Positions 55,482 to 64,000 of a stretch of 64,000 nt of DNA are shown here, piece after piece. The DNA is from Pseudomonas sp. PD9R (GTDB taxonomy: Bacteria; Pseudomonadota; Gammaproteobacteria; Pseudomonadales; Pseudomonadaceae): contig NZ_JAHTMR010000002.1 of assembly GCF_019200975.1 (NCBI RefSeq), positions 479,679 through 543,678 of the forward strand, given 5' to 3'. The notes under the pieces were generated by a model, which had not been told where the DNA came from, made no database searches, and saw nothing but the letters and a program-made list of their open reading frames with translations. The position numbers and the translations under genes are program-made. Every line of letters starts with the position of its first letter. The stretch's first letter is position 1.

Positions 55482-55540
55482 GTTTGCAAGCCCGGTCGTT
55501 TAGTAATGCAAGCCTCCTCCGAGCTTATCGAGGAGTGTTC

Positions 55541-56122
55541 ATGCTAACCCAGGAAGAGGATCAGCAACTGGTCGAACGCGTTCAACGCGGCGACAAGCGT
55601 GCTTTCGATCTGCTAGTGCTGAAATACCAGCACAAAATTCTCGGGTTGATCGTGCGTTTCGTGCACGACACCCATGAAGCCCAGGATGTGGCACAAGAGG
55701 CCTTTATCAAGGCATACCGTGCGCTTGGAAATTTTCGCGGCGACAGCGCGTTTTATACGTGGCTCTACCGCATCGCCATTAACACGGCGAAAAACTATCT
55801 GGTTTCACGCGGCCGTCGGCCGCCGGATAGCGATGTAAGTTCCGAGGATGCAGAGTTCTACGATGGCGATCATGGCCTCAAGGATCTCGAGTCGCCAGAA
55901 CGAGCTTTGCTGCGGGATGAGATCGAAGGCACCGTCCATCGAACCATTCAGCAACTGCCAGAAGATTTGCGTACGGCTTTAACTTTACGTGAATTCGATG
56001 GTCTGAGTTACGAGGACATTGCGAGCGTCATGCAGTGTCCGGTAGGCACCGTGCGCTCCCGGATTTTCCGCGCCCGGGAGGCCATCGATAAAGCCCTGCA
56101 GCCGTTGTTGCAGGAAAACTAA
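55541..56122 (+). CDS. algU: Extracytoplasmic-function sigma factor AlgU (RpoE)
   Basis: 193 residues: sigma region 2 (AFDLLVLKYQHKILGLIVRF) and region 4 (LPEDLRTALTLREFDGLSYEDIASVM, GTVRSRIFRARE). GAGGAG lies before the ATG. It directs the envelope-stress and alginate regulon and is held by MucA. First gene of algU-mucA-mucB-mucD. Confidence 0.97.
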   Translation: MLTQEEDQQLVERVQRGDKRAFDLLVLKYQHKILGLIVRFVHDTHEAQDVAQEAFIKAYRALGNFRGDSAFYTWLYRIAINTAKNYLVSRGRRPPDSDVSSEDAEFYDGDHGLKDLESPERALLRDEIEGTVHRTIQQLPEDLRTALTLREFDGLSYEDIASVMQCPVGTVRSRIFRAREAIDKALQPLLQEN

Positions 56123-56153
56123 AGACAGCGGCGACAGCCAAGAGAGGAACGCC

Positions 56154-56741
56154 ATGAGTCGTGAAGCCCTGCAGGAATCGCTGTCCGCAGTGATGGATAA
56201 CGAAGCGGACGAGTTGGAATTGCGTCGGGTATTGAATGCCTGTGACGATGTTGAAACCCGTGAAACGTGGGCTCGTTATCAGATCGCTCGGGCAGTGATG
56301 CACAAGGATCTGCTGCTTCCACGTCTGGACATCGCAGCGGCTGTTTCTGCCGCACTGGCTGATGAGGCCGTACCGGCAAAAGCCACTCGTGGTCCATGGC
56401 GCAGCCTGGGTCGTCTGGCAGTTGCCGCTTCGGTAACTCTCGCGGTTTTGGCCGGTGTTCGTCTGTACAACCAGGACGAGATTGCAGGTGTCGAGCTGGC
56501 TCAGCAATCCGGTCAACAAAACCTGATCGCGCCTCAAGTTAAGGGCCCGGCCGTATTGGCAGGCTACAATGAGAGTTCGGAAGCCACTGGCCCTATGGCC
56601 AACGGCGTATTGCAAGGTCAGCCAGGCTGGCACGATCAACGTCTGCCGAGCTACCTGCGCCAACATGCTCAACAGGCTGCACTGAAAGGTACTGAGAGCG
56701 CTCTGCCTTATGCTCGTGCAGCAAGCCTGGAAAACCGTTAA
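56154..56741 (+). CDS. mucA: Anti-sigma factor MucA
   Basis: 195 residues. The cytoplasmic part (MSREALQESLSAVMDNEADELELRRVL) binds AlgU, one TM helix at about 86-103 (LAVAASVTLAVLAGVRLY), then a periplasmic tail. The frame is intact, so this strain is not a mucA-type mucoid mutant. It begins 31 bases after algU. Confidence 0.96.
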   Translation: MSREALQESLSAVMDNEADELELRRVLNACDDVETRETWARYQIARAVMHKDLLLPRLDIAAAVSAALADEAVPAKATRGPWRSLGRLAVAASVTLAVLAGVRLYNQDEIAGVELAQQSGQQNLIAPQVKGPAVLAGYNESSEATGPMANGVLQGQPGWHDQRLPSYLRQHAQQAALKGTESALPYARAASLENR

Positions 56742-56749
56742 GGAGGATC

Positions 56750-57709
56750 ATGCGCGCCATACCTTTACTTACGCTTTTGCTTGGTGGCTGGATTGTTGTT
56801 CCAGCCCACGCCGATGAAGCCCAGGACTGGTTGACCCGTCTTGGTCAAGCCGAGCAGCAGCAAAGCTTCCAAGGTACTTTCGTCTACGAGCGTAACGGTA
56901 GTTTTTCTACCCACAACATCTGGCATCGTGTCCAGGATGGCAAGGTCCGCGAGCGGTTACTCCAGCTCGATGGCTCCGCTCAGGAGGTCGTGCGCGTTGA
57001 TGGGCATACTCAATGCGTTAGCGGCACCTTGATCGCAGGGCTTGGGGATTCCCCCAACTCAGCAGCTCGTGCACTCGATCCACAAAAGCTCAAGAATTGG
57101 TATGACCTTGCTGTCGTTGGCAAGTCTCGCGTGGCCGGGCGACCGGCCGTGATTGTGACGCTGACACCTCGCGATCAACACCGCTACGGTTTTGAACTGC
57201 ATCTGGATAAAGAAACCGGCCTGCCTCTCAAGTCATTGTTGCTCAATGACAAAGGGCAGTTGCTGGAGCGGTTCCAGTTCACGCAGTTAAATACCGCTGA
57301 AGTTCCTTCTGATGGCAGTTTGCAGGCGGGCGCAGATTGCAAAGCGGTCAACCTCGACAGTGACAAGGCTTCTGCAATCAAGACCGCTCAAGTCTGGCAC
57401 TCAGACTGGCTTCCGCCCGGTTTCGAACTCACCAGCAGTACGGCGCGCAAGGATCCGGAAACCAAAACTCAGGTCAATAGCCTGATGTATGACGATGGTC
57501 TGGCGCGTTTTTCGGTATTCCTGGAGCCTTTGAATGGCGCAACAGTCACTGATGCCCGTGCTCAGTTGGGGCCAACCGTTGCTGTTTCCCGTCGCATGAA
57601 CACGCCCCAAGGCGAAATGATGGTGACGGTGGTGGGCGAAATCCCCGTAGGCACCGCTGAACGGATTGCGCTTTCCATGCGCACTGATGCCACTGCTGCC
57701 ACGCAGTGA
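56750..57709 (+). CDS. mucB: Periplasmic regulator MucB (RseB)
   Basis: 319 residues. Signal peptide cleaved near AHADE, then two MucB/RseB domains (QSFQGTFVYERNGSFST; DWLPPGFELTSST). It shields MucA from proteolysis. It lies nine bases after mucA. A hairpin follows and no mucC is present. Confidence 0.95.
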   Translation: MRAIPLLTLLLGGWIVVPAHADEAQDWLTRLGQAEQQQSFQGTFVYERNGSFSTHNIWHRVQDGKVRERLLQLDGSAQEVVRVDGHTQCVSGTLIAGLGDSPNSAARALDPQKLKNWYDLAVVGKSRVAGRPAVIVTLTPRDQHRYGFELHLDKETGLPLKSLLLNDKGQLLERFQFTQLNTAEVPSDGSLQAGADCKAVNLDSDKASAIKTAQVWHSDWLPPGFELTSSTARKDPETKTQVNSLMYDDGLARFSVFLEPLNGATVTDARAQLGPTVAVSRRMNTPQGEMMVTVVGEIPVGTAERIALSMRTDATAATQ

Positions 57710-57769
57710 GCTGAGATCGAAATGTTTCGTGAGCATTTCAATTTGCAAATTCCCCTGAGATTTTTTATA

Positions 57770-57805
57770 GGTCAGAGCCCCTCGGCTCTGGCCTTGTTTG
57801 TTGTT
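57770..57805 (+). terminator. Possible terminator between mucB and mucD
   Basis: Ten-bp stem ggtcagagcc / ggctctggcc with loop cctc, followed by a T-rich but broken run. It may attenuate rather than end transcription. Confidence 0.55.
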
Positions 57806-57887
57806 CCCGGAACAAAAATACCGGCGTATCTTTCTCGGTGTTCCTTGATCCATATCGCTTAACCATGCTCGTCGTAACGGGAGCCGT

Positions 57888-59315
57888 ATGTCGATACCAC
57901 GCTTGAAGTCTTACCTCTCCATCTTTGCCACCGTCCTGGTGCTCGGTCAGTCGGTCGCTGCTCAAGCAGTCGAATTGCCTGACTTCACGCAGCTGGTCGA
58001 ACAGGCCTCGCCTGCGGTGGTAAACATCAGTACCACGCAAAAACTGCCAGACCGCAAAGTGTCGGCCCAGCAGATGCCGGACCTGGAAGGCTTGCCGCCA
58101 ATGCTGCGCGAGTTCTTCGAACGTGGTATGCCGCCACCTCGTTCACCCCGCGGTGATCGACAGCGTGAGGCCCAATCCCTGGGTTCGGGTTTCATCATCT
58201 CGCCTGACGGCTACATCTTGACCAACAACCACGTAATCGCCGATGCCGACGAAATTCTCGTGCGCCTCGCCGATCGCAGCGAAATGAAGGCCAAGCTGGT
58301 CGGCACTGACACACGTTCTGACGTGGCATTGCTGAAAATCGAAGGCAAGGACCTGCCAGTCTTGAAACTGGGTAAATCCCAGGATCTGAAGGCCGGCCAG
58401 TGGGTCGTTGCAATCGGTTCGCCATTTGGCTTTGACCACACCGTGACTCAAGGCATTGTCAGTGCCGTCGGCCGTAGCCTGCCGAACGAGAACTATGTGC
58501 CGTTCATCCAGACCGACGTGCCGATCAACCCGGGCAACTCCGGTGGTCCGTTGTTCAACCTGAATGGCGAAGTGGTCGGGATCAACTCGCAGATCTACAC
58601 CCGTTCTGGCGGCTTTATGGGCGTATCGTTCGCGATCCCTATCGACGTGGCCATGGACGTTTCCAACCAGCTGAAAAGCGGTGGCAAAGTCAGTCGTGGC
58701 TGGCTGGGTGTCGTGATCCAGGAAGTGAACAAGGATCTGGCCGAGTCGTTTGGTCTGGAGAAGCCGGCCGGTGCGCTGGTTGCGCAGATCCAGGATGACG
58801 GCCCGGCTGCCAAGGGTGGCCTGCAAGTTGGCGACGTGATCCTGAGCATGAACGGTCAGCCGATCGTTATGTCCGCCGATCTGCCGCACCTTGTAGGCGC
58901 GCTGAAAGCGGGCGCTAAAGCCAATCTGGAAGTGATTCGCGAAGGTAAGCGCCAGAACATTGAGTTGACTGTCGGTGCTATTCCGGAAGAAGGCAAAGAG
59001 TTGGACGCCTTGCCTAAGTCCAGTGTCGAGCGCAGCAGCAATCGGCTGGGTGTTTCCGTAGTCGAACTGACCGATGAGCAGAGGAAAACCTACGACCTCA
59101 AAGGCGGAGTGGTGATCAAGGAAGTGCAGGATGGCCCTGCTTCAATGATCGGCTTGCAGCCAGGTGATGTCATTACTCACTTGAACAATCAGGCCGTTGA
59201 GTCCACCAAGCAGTTCACGGAGATCGCCAAGTCGCTGCCGAAGAATCGCTCGGTGTCGATGCGCGTTCTGCGTCAAGGTCGCGCCAGCTTCATAACCTTC
59301 AAACTGGCTGAATAA
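57888..59315 (+). CDS. mucD: Periplasmic serine protease MucD (Do/DegP-like)
   Basis: 475 residues. Signal peptide cleaved near AAQA, trypsin-like domain with His115, Asp145 and Ser218 (INPGNSGGPLFN), then two PDZ domains. It degrades misfolded envelope proteins and dampens AlgU activation. It follows mucB after about 180 bp, where mucC lies in P. aeruginosa. Confidence 0.95.
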   Translation: MSIPRLKSYLSIFATVLVLGQSVAAQAVELPDFTQLVEQASPAVVNISTTQKLPDRKVSAQQMPDLEGLPPMLREFFERGMPPPRSPRGDRQREAQSLGSGFIISPDGYILTNNHVIADADEILVRLADRSEMKAKLVGTDTRSDVALLKIEGKDLPVLKLGKSQDLKAGQWVVAIGSPFGFDHTVTQGIVSAVGRSLPNENYVPFIQTDVPINPGNSGGPLFNLNGEVVGINSQIYTRSGGFMGVSFAIPIDVAMDVSNQLKSGGKVSRGWLGVVIQEVNKDLAESFGLEKPAGALVAQIQDDGPAAKGGLQVGDVILSMNGQPIVMSADLPHLVGALKAGAKANLEVIREGKRQNIELTVGAIPEEGKELDALPKSSVERSSNRLGVSVVELTDEQRKTYDLKGGVVIKEVQDGPASMIGLQPGDVITHLNNQAVESTKQFTEIAKSLPKNRSVSMRVLRQGRASFITFKLAE

Positions 59316-59333
59316 TCCGGTTGTTGGCTGAAT

Positions 59334-59365
59334 AAAAAAACCGCCTCGAAAGAGGCGGTTTTTTT
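59334..59365. terminator. Bidirectional terminator between mucD and bepA
   Basis: Stem ccgcctc / gaggcgg with loop gaaa, seven A before and seven T after, serving the convergent mucD and bepA genes. Confidence 0.93.
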
Positions 59366-59391
59366 GTGCCTGAAATTTGTTGATAAAGCCG

Positions 59392-60825
59392 TCAGCCCAT
59401 CATGTCCTTGATCATGCGCTCTTGCTCCATCAGCTCTCGCTGACGGGCATCGATTCGCGACGACAGCGGGAAATTGCTGCCGGCTTTGCGCTTGGCGAAG
59501 TCCAGTTGCTGGATGGCCTGGCGATAGTCGCCCACCAGTGCGAAGTACTCGGCGCGCGCCTGATGCAGGCCGATGATGTTGCCTGACAGGCCGCGAGTCT
59601 CGGCAACCTGATACCAGACGTCCGGATCGTCCGGGCGCGACTTGAGCAGGCCTTCAAGGGCTTTTTCGGCGTCGGCAGCGCGGTTCTGTTTCAGCAGCAG
59701 GTCGACCCGGACCTGGTTCAGCGGATAGTTGCCCGGGTACTGGGTCAGCATTCGATCCACCCGGGATTGCGCATCCGGCAGGCGGTTATTGGTGGTGTCC
59801 AGGTCGATCTGAGCAAGGTTATAGATGATTTCGTTCGGCGACTTGGCCAGCAGCGGCTTGAGGTTTTCCCGCGCTTCGTTCAGTTGGCCACCCTTGATCT
59901 GGGCGATGGCCAAGCCATAGCGAGCGACATCGTTTTTTGGGTTTTCATCCAGCTCGGCGCGGAAGCGTTTGGCCCCCAGGCCTGGCGTTTCTTCATAAAT
60001 CAGCTGGACTCGCGCACGAATCAGCTGATAACGCAGAGTGTCTTCGATGCCGCCCTGCGGGGCCTGTTCGGCACGGTTACGGGTGTCGGCGATCCGCGAT
60101 TCGGTGACCGGGTGAGTCAGCAGGAATTCAGGTGGTTTAGCGTCATAGCGATACTGACGCCCCAGGCGCTCGAACATCGTAGGCATTGAGCGTGGGTCGT
60201 AACCTGCCTTTTCCAGGTTGAGGATGCCGATGCGGTCCGCTTCCTGTTCGTTCTGGCGTGAGAATCGCCGCTGTTCCTGAATCGCTGCCGCCTGTGTACC
60301 GGCAATGGCTGCGATACCCGCATCGCCGGCACCGGCCGCTGCGATCACGATACCGGCCAGCAAAGCAGCCATCATCGGCACTTGCATGCGTTGTTGGGCT
60401 TCGACACCACGGGCAAAGTGACGTTGCGACAAGTGAGCCAATTCGTGAGCCAGTACCGAGGCATATTCGCCTTCAGTCTGGGCATTGAGGAAAAGGCCAC
60501 CGTTCACCCCGACAATTCCGCCCGGTGCGGCGAAGGCGTTGAGTTGCGGGCTGTTGATCAGGATGAACTCCAGGCGCCGGTCATTGACCTGGCTGGTTTC
60601 CACCAGTCGATAAACGCTGGATTCGACGTAGTCCTTGAGCTGTGGATCGTTGAGCTGCGACACCTGGCTACGCAGGAGCGCCAGCCATGCACGGCCCAAT
60701 TGGTACTCCTGCTGCGGCGAGACAATGGCAGAGCTGGCGTCGCCGAGTGACGGCAGGTCGTCGGCGAAGCCTGGTGAGGCAAGCAGGCAAGCGAGCGTCA
60801 GCAGGGTAGGGCGCAAAAAAGTCAT
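59392..60825 (-). CDS. bepA: BepA-like M48 metalloprotease with TPR region
   Basis: 477 residues. Signal peptide ending near GFADD, M48 domain with HELAH (127-131) for zinc, then TPR-like helices to the C-terminus. BepA helps outer-membrane protein assembly and removes stalled LptD/BamA. The start at MTFLRPTLL is chosen because it opens the signal peptide. Confidence 0.92.
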   Translation of the reverse strand: MTFLRPTLLTLACLLASPGFADDLPSLGDASSAIVSPQQEYQLGRAWLALLRSQVSQLNDPQLKDYVESSVYRLVETSQVNDRRLEFILINSPQLNAFAAPGGIVGVNGGLFLNAQTEGEYASVLAHELAHLSQRHFARGVEAQQRMQVPMMAALLAGIVIAAAGAGDAGIAAIAGTQAAAIQEQRRFSRQNEQEADRIGILNLEKAGYDPRSMPTMFERLGRQYRYDAKPPEFLLTHPVTESRIADTRNRAEQAPQGGIEDTLRYQLIRARVQLIYEETPGLGAKRFRAELDENPKNDVARYGLAIAQIKGGQLNEARENLKPLLAKSPNEIIYNLAQIDLDTTNNRLPDAQSRVDRMLTQYPGNYPLNQVRVDLLLKQNRAADAEKALEGLLKSRPDDPDVWYQVAETRGLSGNIIGLHQARAEYFALVGDYRQAIQQLDFAKRKAGSNFPLSSRIDARQRELMEQERMIKDMMG

Positions 60826-60923
60826 GCACAAAGCCTTAGTCGACAAAGACCTTACTGTAGCCGGACACCAGCCTTGCGACCAGATATTCTAGGCAGCTCA
60901 ACGACCTGACCCGGAGTGATGCA

Positions 60924-61163
60924 ATGACCGACGCTGTAGCCCATGACGTTGAACTGGACGCCAGTGGCTTGAATTGCCCGTTGCCGTTGCTCAAGGCGAA
61001 GATGGAACTCAATCGGATGACCAGTGGCGCGGTGCTCAAGGTGATCGCCACCGACGCCGGTTCACAGCGCGACTTTCGCACCTTTGCCCGATTGGCCGGT
61101 CATACGCTGCTTCGTGAAGAAGATGAAGCGGGCGTGTACCGCTACTGGTTGAAAAAAGCCTGA
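60924..61163 (+). CDS. TusA family sulfur carrier-like protein
   Basis: 79 residues with the CPxP motif NCPLPLLKAK (Cys18), the signature of TusA/SirA/YeeD proteins. The Cys can carry persulfide. It diverges from bepA and is followed 31 bases later by an AI-2E family permease. Which TusA subgroup is unclear. Confidence 0.9.
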   Translation: MTDAVAHDVELDASGLNCPLPLLKAKMELNRMTSGAVLKVIATDAGSQRDFRTFARLAGHTLLREEDEAGVYRYWLKKA

Positions 61164-61194
61164 AACCTGCTGCGTTTGTTCCTAAGGATTATTG

Positions 61195-62265
61195 ATGTTC
61201 AAAGTGTTACGCGACTGGATTCAGCGTTACTTCTCCGATGAAGAAGCCGTGGTGCTGGCGGTCCTGCTGTTCCTGGCGTTCACCGCCGTGCTCACGCTGG
61301 GCGGCATGCTTGCGCCGGTGCTGGCGGGGATGGTCCTGGCTTACCTGATGCAGGGGCTGGTAGTGACCCTCGAACGCCTGCGTGTACCGGGCGGGGCGGC
61401 AGTGGGGCTGGTCTTTGCATTGTTCATGGGGTTGTTGCTGGTGTTCATTGTGATTGTGGTGCCGTTGCTATGGCATCAGCTGATCACGCTGTTCAACGAG
61501 TTGCCCGGCATGCTTGCCAAGTGGCAGTCGCTGTTACTACTGCTGCCGGAACGCTATCCGCATCTGGTGTCTGACGAGCAGGTGCTGCAAGCGATCGAAG
61601 TGGCGCGGGGCGAGATTGGCAAGTTCGGCCAGTGGGCGCTGACGTTCTCGCTGTCGAGCCTGCCGCTGCTGGTGAACATCATGATCTACCTGGTCCTGGT
61701 GCCGATCCTGGTGTTTTTCTTCCTCAAGGATCGGGCAATGATCGGCCAGTGGGTGCGCGGTTATCTGCCCCGTGAGCGAGCGCTGATCACCCGTGTCGCC
61801 CATGAAATGAATCGGCAGATCGCCAACTACATTCGCGGCAAGGTCATTGAGATCTTCATTTGCGGTGGCGTGACCTACATCGCGTTTGTCGTTCTGGATC
61901 TCAATTACGCGGCGCTGCTGGCATTGCTGGTTGGTGTGTCAGTGGTGGTGCCCTACGTCGGGGCTGTCGTGGTGACCGTGCCGGTCATGCTGATTGCGTT
62001 GTTCCAGTGGGGCTGGAGCGATCAGTTCATTTATTTGATGGCGGTTTACGGGATCATCCAGACACTGGACGGCAACGTGCTGGTGCCGTTGCTGTTCTCG
62101 GGAGCGGTCAACCTGCACCCGGTGGCTATCATTTGTGCAGTACTGTTGTTTGGCGGGTTGTGGGGCTTCTGGGGCGTATTCTTTGCGATTCCCCTGGCGA
62201 CGCTGTTCAAAGCCGTACTGGATGCTTGGCCGAGAAAAGAACCGATTGTGGCGCCGTTGCTTTAA
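61195..62265 (+). CDS. AI-2E family transporter (PerM-like)
   Basis: 356 residues, about seven or eight helices, with the C-terminal PLLFSGAVNLHPVAI and GVSVVVPYVGAVVV segments of the PF01594 family. Members export or balance small solutes, and the AI-2 link is not general. It starts with the ATG at 61195, preceded by TAAGGA. Confidence 0.88.
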   Translation: MFKVLRDWIQRYFSDEEAVVLAVLLFLAFTAVLTLGGMLAPVLAGMVLAYLMQGLVVTLERLRVPGGAAVGLVFALFMGLLLVFIVIVVPLLWHQLITLFNELPGMLAKWQSLLLLLPERYPHLVSDEQVLQAIEVARGEIGKFGQWALTFSLSSLPLLVNIMIYLVLVPILVFFFLKDRAMIGQWVRGYLPRERALITRVAHEMNRQIANYIRGKVIEIFICGGVTYIAFVVLDLNYAALLALLVGVSVVVPYVGAVVVTVPVMLIALFQWGWSDQFIYLMAVYGIIQTLDGNVLVPLLFSGAVNLHPVAIICAVLLFGGLWGFWGVFFAIPLATLFKAVLDAWPRKEPIVAPLL

Positions 62266-62279
62266 ATCGGTGGTGATGC

Positions 62280-62356
62280 AAAAAGATCGCAACCTGCGGC
62301 AGTTCCTGCATTGAAATACGATCCATGTAGGAGTTGCCGCAGGCTGCGATCTTTTT
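62280..62356. repeat. REPIN, family 1, full palindrome
   Basis: Arms aaaagatcgcaacctgcggc and, reversed, gccgcaggctgcgatctttt with about 20 bases between. Lies between convergent PerM-like and bcp genes. Confidence 0.86.
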
Positions 62357-62361
62357 CGGTA

Positions 62362-62835
62362 TCAAGCCTTGTTCAGCGCCTGAGCAGCTGTTAGAACCGC
62401 ATCAACATGCCCCGGCACCTTCACGCCACGCCATTCCTGGCGCAACACACCATTTTTGTCGATCAGGAACGTGCTGCGATCAACGCCCATGTATTCCTTG
62501 CCATACAGTTTCTTCAACTTGATCACATCGAACAGCTGGCACAGCGCTTCTTCCTTGTCGCTGATCAGTTCGAAGGTGAATGCCTGTTTCGCCTTGAAGT
62601 TCTCGTGGGATTTCAGGCTGTCACGCGACACGCCGAAGACTTCGGTGTTCGCCGCTTTAAACGCTTCAAGCTGATCGCGAAAGCCTTGGCCCTGGGTGGT
62701 GCAACCCGGCGTGCTGTCCTTCGGGTAAAAGTAGATCACCACCTGCTTGCCTTTAAGGGCCGCGAGGCTGACGGTCTGCCCGCTGGTGGCGGGTGCTTCG
62801 AAGTCGGCAACCGGTTGGTCGATAGCAACGGCCAT
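62362..62835 (-). CDS. bcp: Thioredoxin-dependent peroxiredoxin Bcp, without the usual resolving Cys
   Basis: 157 residues, thioredoxin fold. The peroxidatic Cys45 is in STPGCTTQGQGFRD. Position 50, the resolving Cys of the E. coli protein, is Gln here, so it likely acts as a 1-Cys enzyme or uses a different thiol (a Cys near residue 98 exists). It reduces hydroperoxides. It lies 10 bases after gcvR. Confidence 0.93.
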   Translation of the reverse strand: MAVAIDQPVADFEAPATSGQTVSLAALKGKQVVIYFYPKDSTPGCTTQGQGFRDQLEAFKAANTEVFGVSRDSLKSHENFKAKQAFTFELISDKEEALCQLFDVIKLKKLYGKEYMGVDRSTFLIDKNGVLRQEWRGVKVPGHVDAVLTAAQALNKA

Positions 62836-62845
62836 GAAAGCTTCC

Positions 62846-63406
62846 TTACATTGGGTTTTGTGGGCGCCATGGTTCGATCAGGGCATCCAGGTTCAACGCA
62901 TCGGCGAAGTCCAGGAACTGATCGCGCAACCAGCTGATTTGCACACCGGCCGGCAACGTCACGGTGAACGTGGCGTTGAGCATGGTGCCGCCGGTTTGCG
63001 GGGCCTGATAGGTGTCGCAAGTCAGGTTTTCCAACTCGACGTTATGGTCCATGAAGAACTGACACAGTTCATTGATGATGTCGGAGCGGTAGGCCGAGCT
63101 GACGTAAGCGACGTAAGGCAGAGCCTGGGGACGGTTTTCCAGCGCTGCGCTGCGCACCACGTTGACAGTGAAGGCGTGCCTTTTTGCCAATACTGGCAGG
63201 CTGCCTTCCAGGCGCGCCAGGGCATCCCAGCTGCCGGAGATTTCGAGGACCAGCGCACTGCACTCGCCATGACGCGTCAGGCGAGAAGTAACCACGGCGC
63301 AGCGATTTTCATGGCTGGCGCGGCACAGGACGTTAGTCAGCTCCATGGGGTTGGCACCGAGGGCACTGATGACAAGGAATTGTTCGCGAACTGTGGGGGT
63401 GGACAT
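62846..63406 (-). CDS. gcvR: Glycine cleavage system regulator GcvR-like
   Basis: 186 residues containing two ACT-like domains (EQFLVISALGANPMELTNVL; YVAYVSSAYRSDIINEL). This is the GcvR layout, an ACT protein that modulates GcvA. It is divergent from dapA and upstream of bcp, a common Pseudomonas arrangement. Confidence 0.87.
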   Translation of the reverse strand: MSTPTVREQFLVISALGANPMELTNVLCRASHENRCAVVTSRLTRHGECSALVLEISGSWDALARLEGSLPVLAKRHAFTVNVVRSAALENRPQALPYVAYVSSAYRSDIINELCQFFMDHNVELENLTCDTYQAPQTGGTMLNATFTVTLPAGVQISWLRDQFLDFADALNLDALIEPWRPQNPM

Positions 63407-63732
63407 GCAGCATTCCTAAAGCGATGAGCGGTCGGTACTTCTGTCGGCTTGTTCACCGGGCGAAGCCTGCGGATGCGAACTCAGAAAACCCGAGGCGCAG
63501 GTTGCAACGTGCTCCACAATGGCAGGAGCGAAAGGTGGCAACGCTGGATCGGGGCTTTTGATGCCGAAAAAGGAGGCTGAAACCCGACGTACGCGCTTAT
63601 CAGTACCGATCAAAGTCTGAAGGGTAGCGAAAAGCAACGCCAAGGGGAATGGCGGCAGCGCAGTACTTCGCTTGTACAAGCATCTTGTCGCCAGTACCAT
63701 TACCGCTCTCTTTTTCCGGCAGGAGCGGTTGC
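63407..63732. other. Divergent gcvR/dapA region
   Basis: About 325 bp. No gene or clear hairpin beyond the ribosome site of dapA. Promoters for both directions are expected but not assigned. Confidence 0.4.
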
Positions 63733-64000
63733 ATGATTGCGGGCAGTATGGTGGCACTGGTCACACCCATGGATGCACAGGGTCGTCTCGACTGGGACAG
63801 TCTGAGCAAACTGGTGGACTTTCACCTGCAAAACGGCACCCACGCCATCGTGGCGGTCGGCACTACAGGTGAGTCGGCCACTCTTGATGTGAACGAACAC
63901 ATCGAAGTCATCCGCCGTGTAGTGAAGCAGGTCAATGGTCGCATTCCAGTTATCGCCGGTACCGGCGCCAACTCGACTCGCGAAGCCATCGAACTGACCA
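63733..64000 (+). CDS. dapA: 4-Hydroxy-tetrahydrodipicolinate synthase, 5' part
   Basis: The first 89 codons are present before the window ends. [13 protein letters not shown] and the phosphate-binding [10 protein letters not shown] identify DapA, which condenses pyruvate with aspartate semialdehyde for lysine and peptidoglycan. CAGGAG lies eight bases before the ATG. Confidence 0.93.
   Translation, partial: MIAGSMVALVTPMDAQGRLDWDSLSKLVDFHLQNGTHAIVAVGTTGESATLDVNEHIEVIRRVVKQVNGRIPVIAGTGANSTREAIELT

Larger units (their letters stand above)
54984..55540. other. Divergent nadB/algU upstream region
   Basis: About 557 bp without a gene I can support. It holds two AlgU-type promoter matches for algU (listed separately) and a poly-G stretch near 55075. 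Shorter frames here lack ribosome sites. Confidence 0.55.

Noticed and set aside
1359-62356. Repeated palindromes considered as a CRISPR array or insertion sequence ends
   Set aside because: Copies are dispersed, not regularly spaced, and no cas or transposase gene is nearby.
63416-63757. Minus-strand frame between gcvR and dapA
   Set aside because: Lacks a ribosome site and domain and runs into the start of dapA.

Overview
The window looks like core chromosome of a Pseudomonas of the fluorescens group. Pointers are the algU-mucA-mucB-mucD stress locus, a PhaG-type transacylase, tctCBA beside tctDE, the sdhE-ygfX-nadB cluster, GC-rich coding sequence, and at least 19 copies of two extragenic palindrome families (REP/REPIN) typical of that group. 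About 79 protein genes, one tRNA, one clear riboswitch and one unexplained structured leader can be supported. No rRNA, CRISPR array, insertion sequence, prophage or integrase is visible.

Layout. 1-6.2 kb: end of an unknown gene, a ClsB-like phospholipid synthase, periplasmic beta-glucosidase BglX (minus strand), then a LemA lipoprotein with two TPM-domain proteins. 6.2-11.2 kb: a methyltransferase, an EamA exporter, a PfpI/RHH gene pair, a YegP-like protein and a SIR2-like DUF4917 protein. 11.3-16.0 kb: a LysR regulator, CaiB-type CoA-transferase, HMG-CoA lyase-like enzyme and MFS carrier that read as one catabolic unit for a hydroxymethylglutarate-like acid. 16.1-23.6 kb: small transporters, a LysR gene with a REP-encoded tail, a PAS-GAF-GGDEF cyclase, small stress proteins, tam, and a small gene behind a strongly folded leader RNA. 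23.9-26.8 kb: hicBA and an ArnT-like glycosyltransferase between two 26-bp direct repeats, next to tRNA-Gly(CCC). 27-30.7 kb: phaG, rsuA, a cysteine-rich protein and a membrane diguanylate cyclase.

30.9-40.85 kb is the most coherent system. A guanidine-I (ykkC) riboswitch leads a minus-strand operon: NitT/TauT-type ABC importer, two DUF1989 proteins, a biotin carboxylase usually labelled urea carboxylase, and allophanate hydrolase. The riboswitch indicates guanidine import, carboxylation, deimination to allophanate, and release of ammonia. A REPIN sits in frame inside the carboxylase gene.

41-48.2 kb: two related Tyr/Gly-rich lipoproteins, an ECH-fold hydrolase, ung, and the tctCBA tricarboxylate transporter with an AbrB-family membrane protein. 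48.6-50.7 kb: tctDE. 50.8-55 kb: HDOD protein, ygfZ, sdhE-ygfX, nadB. 55.2-59.4 kb: algU-mucA-mucB-mucD with two candidate AlgU promoters and no mucC. 59.4-64 kb: bepA, a TusA-family protein, an AI-2E family permease, bcp, gcvR and the start of dapA, cut by the window edge.
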